This document shows positions 60,397 through 62,500 of a stretch of DNA of 62,500 nucleotides, in pieces (the first letter of the stretch is position 1; the number at the start of each line of letters is the position of its first letter). Position numbers and translations under genes: made by a program. Origin of the DNA: Paenibacillus sp. V4I7 (GTDB taxonomy: Bacteria; Bacillota; Bacilli; Paenibacillales; NBRC-103111); contig NZ_JAUSZD010000002.1 in NCBI RefSeq assembly GCF_030817275.1, positions 7,597,501 through 7,660,000 of the forward strand, read 5' to 3'. Under the pieces are notes generated by a model. That model had not been told where the DNA came from. It made no database searches and worked only from the letters and a program-made list of their open reading frames with translations.

Positions 60397-61179
60397 TTAA
60401 TTAATTTGTTTCATTGCCTGGTCTTCAACTGGCTTCGTCTGCACTTGTGTTTGTTTGATTAGCTCACTAACCGTAACGAATTCGTATCCCTTAGCTCTTA
60501 ACTGCTCAATGATAACTGGTAAGGCTTCATGTGTCTGCTGAGACGAATCGCTGGCGTGCAGTAACACAATATCTCCTGGATGCGCTTTGGATACTACACG
60601 GTTAATAATGGTATCAACACCTTTGTTTAACCAGTCTTGAGAGTCGGTATCCCATTGGATAACCGAATAACCTAAATCATCCGCAATTCGAAGCACGCGT
60701 TTGTCGAAGTCACCATTGGGAAGACGGATTAAGTTTGGTTCTTTACCAATCAATTCCGTTAAAATGCCATGTGCTGTAGTAATTTGTTTGCGTATTTCTT
60801 CATCACTTAGCGTACTATAATTATCGTGTTTGTTGCCATGGCTGCCAATTTCGAAACCATCCTTCTTGATATGTTCCACAATCTCTGGGTGGCTTTTGCT
60901 CCACGGAGAGGATAAGAAGAAGGTTGCATCCTTCACACCTTTTTCCTTAAGAATTTTTAAAATAGGTTCTGCACGCTTCTCGCCCCATGAAATATCAAAG
61001 GTCAAGGCAATAACCTTTCTTTCGGTCTGCACGCTATAAATAGCGGAGGGTTCTGCATTGGAAAAGACGGATACATTACTTTGTTCCGAATAAACAATAG
61101 CTGCTGCGAAGACGATGGCAAGTGCAATAAATACATATTGTTTGAACTTACGAGCATTTACAACGAAAAAGTAGTTCAT
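60397..61179 (-). CDS. pdaB: PdaB, sporulation polysaccharide deacetylase-like protein
   Basis: Carbohydrate esterase 4 family protein needed to maintain spores after late sporulation in Bacillus. 260 aa: an N-terminal membrane anchor (~12-31), then the NodB domain with motif 1 ALTFDISWG (one Asp changed from the usual TFDDG, as in PdaB), motif 2 SHGNKHDNY, motif 3 RLPNGDFDKR and a late LLHAS motif. AGAGGAGGT lies ~11 nt before the ATG, slightly far. A sigma-E-like promoter is seen upstream. Confidence 0.92.
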   Translation of the reverse strand: MNYFFVVNARKFKQYVFIALAIVFAAAIVYSEQSNVSVFSNAEPSAIYSVQTERKVIALTFDISWGEKRAEPILKILKEKGVKDATFFLSSPWSKSHPEIVEHIKKDGFEIGSHGNKHDNYSTLSDEEIRKQITTAHGILTELIGKEPNLIRLPNGDFDKRVLRIADDLGYSVIQWDTDSQDWLNKGVDTIINRVVSKAHPGDIVLLHASDSSQQTHEALPVIIEQLRAKGYEFVTVSELIKQTQVQTKPVEDQAMKQIN

Positions 61180-61241
61180 GGCTAGCTTGTACCTCCTCTA
61201 AGCCTTACATACGGGCAAGGCTTGTATACTCTTTAGTAAAT

Positions 61242-61269
61242 AATGTATGCTCGTACACAGTACTTATGC
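61242..61269 (-). promoter_or_regulatory. Candidate sigma-E promoter of pdaB
   Basis: On the - strand: GCATAAG, 13 nt and CATACATT (plus-strand 61242-61249), a perfect match to the sigma-E -10 consensus CATACANT. A 7-bp hairpin (AAGCCTT with AAGGCTT, 61200-61223) lies in the leader just before the ribosome-binding site. Confidence 0.6.
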
Positions 61270-61292
61270 TTCGGAAATTGGAGGGAACGAAA

Positions 61293-61904
61293 ATGAAATT
61301 TCGACCACTGTTCCAACATTTTAAAGAAATGAAACATTACTTCATTGTTGTCGTTTTAGTTTTTGGGTTTAGTTTATATTTAGGTTGGGCGAATTCAGAG
61401 CAATTTTCGAATTTCTTAGAAGGGCAGATGCAAGGGCTTAAATCTTTAAGTCAATCGCTTAGTAATAAGGATAATCCCCAACTATGGTTTTTTATTTTCA
61501 TCTTTTTAAATAATGCTATTAAGTCTGTAGTCATTATCTTTCTTGGTCTTCTACTAGGTATTCTGCCACTCTTTATGTTGATCGCTAATGGGATGATACT
61601 CGGATATGTACTTTCCTTACAGACGCATGAAAGCACATTGTCTATTGTACTGAAGGGGATTCTTCCACATGGTATCATAGAAATTCCGGTCATATTAATT
61701 GCCTGTGCATATGGACTTAAATTGGGTTTATTGGTCTGGAAATCCGGAGCACAGCTCTTTGTATCTGATAAAGACAAAACAGCGCGTGCGGAGCTGGTTG
61801 AAATACTCCATTTAACAAAGCCATTAATCGTATCCATTATTGTACTTTTACTCGTCGCGGCGGTTATTGAAAGTACACTTACATACTGGTTGGTGCATCT
61901 GTAA
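61293..61904 (+). CDS. SpoIIM-family (DUF95) membrane protein
   Basis: 203 aa with five or so membrane segments and the family motif near the middle, LPHGIIEIPVILIACAYGLKLG (read in parts). SpoIIM itself drives septal peptidoglycan hydrolysis and engulfment with SpoIID and SpoIIP. Whether this is the true SpoIIM or a paralogue cannot be told here; the location beside pdaB and rRNA differs from the Bacillus spoIIM locus. The ATG at 61293 follows TGGAGGG; an upstream ATG at 61266 has no ribosome-binding site. Divergent from pdaB. Confidence 0.82.
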   Translation: MKFRPLFQHFKEMKHYFIVVVLVFGFSLYLGWANSEQFSNFLEGQMQGLKSLSQSLSNKDNPQLWFFIFIFLNNAIKSVVIIFLGLLLGILPLFMLIANGMILGYVLSLQTHESTLSIVLKGILPHGIIEIPVILIACAYGLKLGLLVWKSGAQLFVSDKDKTARAELVEILHLTKPLIVSIIVLLLVAAVIESTLTYWLVHL

Positions 61905-61963
61905 AATATTTTCAGAACTTCTGTCATAAAAATGGCAAAATCTGAGCATAACAGTAAAACGGT

Positions 61964-62000
61964 AAGAAGAGCGGGCCGAATAAGGGTCGGCTCTTCTTTC
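61964..62000 (+). terminator. Rho-independent terminator after the SpoIIM-like gene
   Basis: AAGAAGAGC pairs with GCTCTTCTT, with an imperfect inner G/C part and a short T run. Confidence 0.75.
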
Positions 62001-62055
62001 AATCAAACTGTAAGTGCCATAAATCTCTACAGTCGAGAGGGGTTTGGATGGATGT

Positions 62056-62286
62056 ATGCTTGGATTTTTGTTCAATGATCGGGAATGCAGAGAGTTGGAT
62101 TATGTACTTCGCAAAGAATTAGATGAAATGTTGTTCGATCTCAATGACAAAAGAATTGATCAAGAGATTAAAGGGGCCATAGAATCCAGATATAAAGTGA
62201 TCTTCCGGATGTATGCTCGCATAGCGACGCCAAAAGAAATATCAAAGTATGCTAGAAATCGTAACTACCAAGCTCAAAAAAAATAG
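62056..62286 (+). CDS. Small hypothetical protein beside the rRNA operon
   Basis: 76 aa from the ATG at 62056, the first in-frame ATG; AGAGGGG lies ~13 nt upstream, rather far. The composition is charged and mostly helical (DRECRELDYVLRKELDEML, then IESRYKVIFRMYARIATPKEISKYARN), soluble, with no signal peptide or cysteine pair. I do not recognise a family. Its codon use and length look like a real conserved small gene, but function is unknown. Confidence 0.6.
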   Translation: MLGFLFNDRECRELDYVLRKELDEMLFDLNDKRIDQEIKGAIESRYKVIFRMYARIATPKEISKYARNRNYQAQKK

Positions 62287-62402
62287 GGGGTAGGTGCTTG
62301 ACTTACCTCCTCATCCTATGGTATTTTATAACTCGCCCCTTCGAAAAGAAGGACAACAAGTTGATTGAAGAAGATGACTTTTGTAATTCTTTGAAAAAAT
62401 AC

Positions 62403-62432
62403 TTGCAATCTTCTAGGTCGATGTGGTATATT
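62403..62432 (+). promoter_or_regulatory. Probable promoter of the next rRNA operon
   Basis: TTGCAA (62403-62408), 18 nt and TATATT (62427-62432). The downstream sequence at 62479-62500 (CTTTGAAAACTGAACAAC) is the usual leader before 16S rRNA in this group, so an rRNA operon should begin just past the window. Confidence 0.75.
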
Positions 62433-62500
62433 AAAAAAGTCGCCGCTAAACGGATGGCGAAGAAACAAGAAAGAAATTGATCTTTGAAAACTGAACAACG

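Noticed and set aside
62298..62480. 60-codon frame starting with TTG before the end of the window
   Set aside because: It runs across the predicted rRNA promoter and into the 16S leader. The AGGGGG site upstream is suggestive, but the simpler reading is non-coding leader.

Overview
The window is a 62.5 kb block of core genome from an endospore-forming Firmicute. The gene order, the sporulation genes (sigH, kbaA, gerD, cwlD, pdaB), the many TTG/GTG starts and the medium GC content suggest Paenibacillus or a close relative in the Paenibacillaceae. No species can be named from the sequence alone. Every gene except three lies on the + strand. The block starts inside one rRNA operon (23S 3' part plus 5S) and ends in the promoter and leader typical of the next one.

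Layout: (1) 1-1700, 23S and 5S rRNA with terminator. (2) 1.8-6.5 kb, the CtsR-regulated protein quality-control operon ctsR-mcsA-mcsB-clpC. (3) 6.5-9.05 kb, an anomalous segment: a divergent, AT-richer full-length radA-like gene with long non-coding flanks, followed by only the last ~60 codons of what looks like the native radA. (4) 9.1-12.7 kb, disA, pssA, a small cysteine-containing protein on the - strand, and the PIN/TRAM protein yacL. (5) 12.9-20.5 kb, ispD-ispF-gltX, a T-box, cysE-cysS-mrnC-rlmB-yacP, and sigH. (6) 20.6-32.6 kb, rpmG-secE-nusG, rplK-rplA-rplJ-rplL, an RsmC-like methyltransferase and rpoB-rpoC. (7) 32.7-37.5 kb, rplGB-rpsL-rpsG-fusA-tuf. (8) 37.6-52.8 kb, the S10/spc/alpha superoperon from rpsJ to rplQ, including secY, adk, map and infA. 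(9) 52.9-54.8 kb, truA-rplM-rpsI, without the ecfA1-ecfA2-ecfT genes that Bacillus subtilis has in front of truA. (10) 54.9-56.9 kb, sulfate assimilation cysH-sat. (11) 56.9-62.3 kb, sporulation and germination genes cwlD, salA, gerD(-), kbaA, pdaB(-), a SpoIIM-like membrane protein, and an orphan small gene beside the next rRNA operon.

The genes combine translation, transcription and secretion with stress proteolysis, c-di-AMP DNA-integrity signalling, cysteine supply and entry into sporulation. Several controls can be read directly. These are a CtsR operator, a cysteine T-box with a UGC specifier, an L10-type attenuator, and an mRNA site before rplA that copies the L1-binding element of the 23S rRNA present in this same window.

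Most notable are the apparent replacement of radA; two places (before rpoB and before cwlD) where a promoter sits inside the arms of a terminator-like hairpin, so that read-through transcripts can terminate but newly started ones cannot; a small dispersed hairpin repeat with a compensated base-pair change; and a long switch-like hairpin at the ribosome-binding site of the RsmC-like gene. All boundaries, promoters and structures were read by eye, without alignment or folding software.
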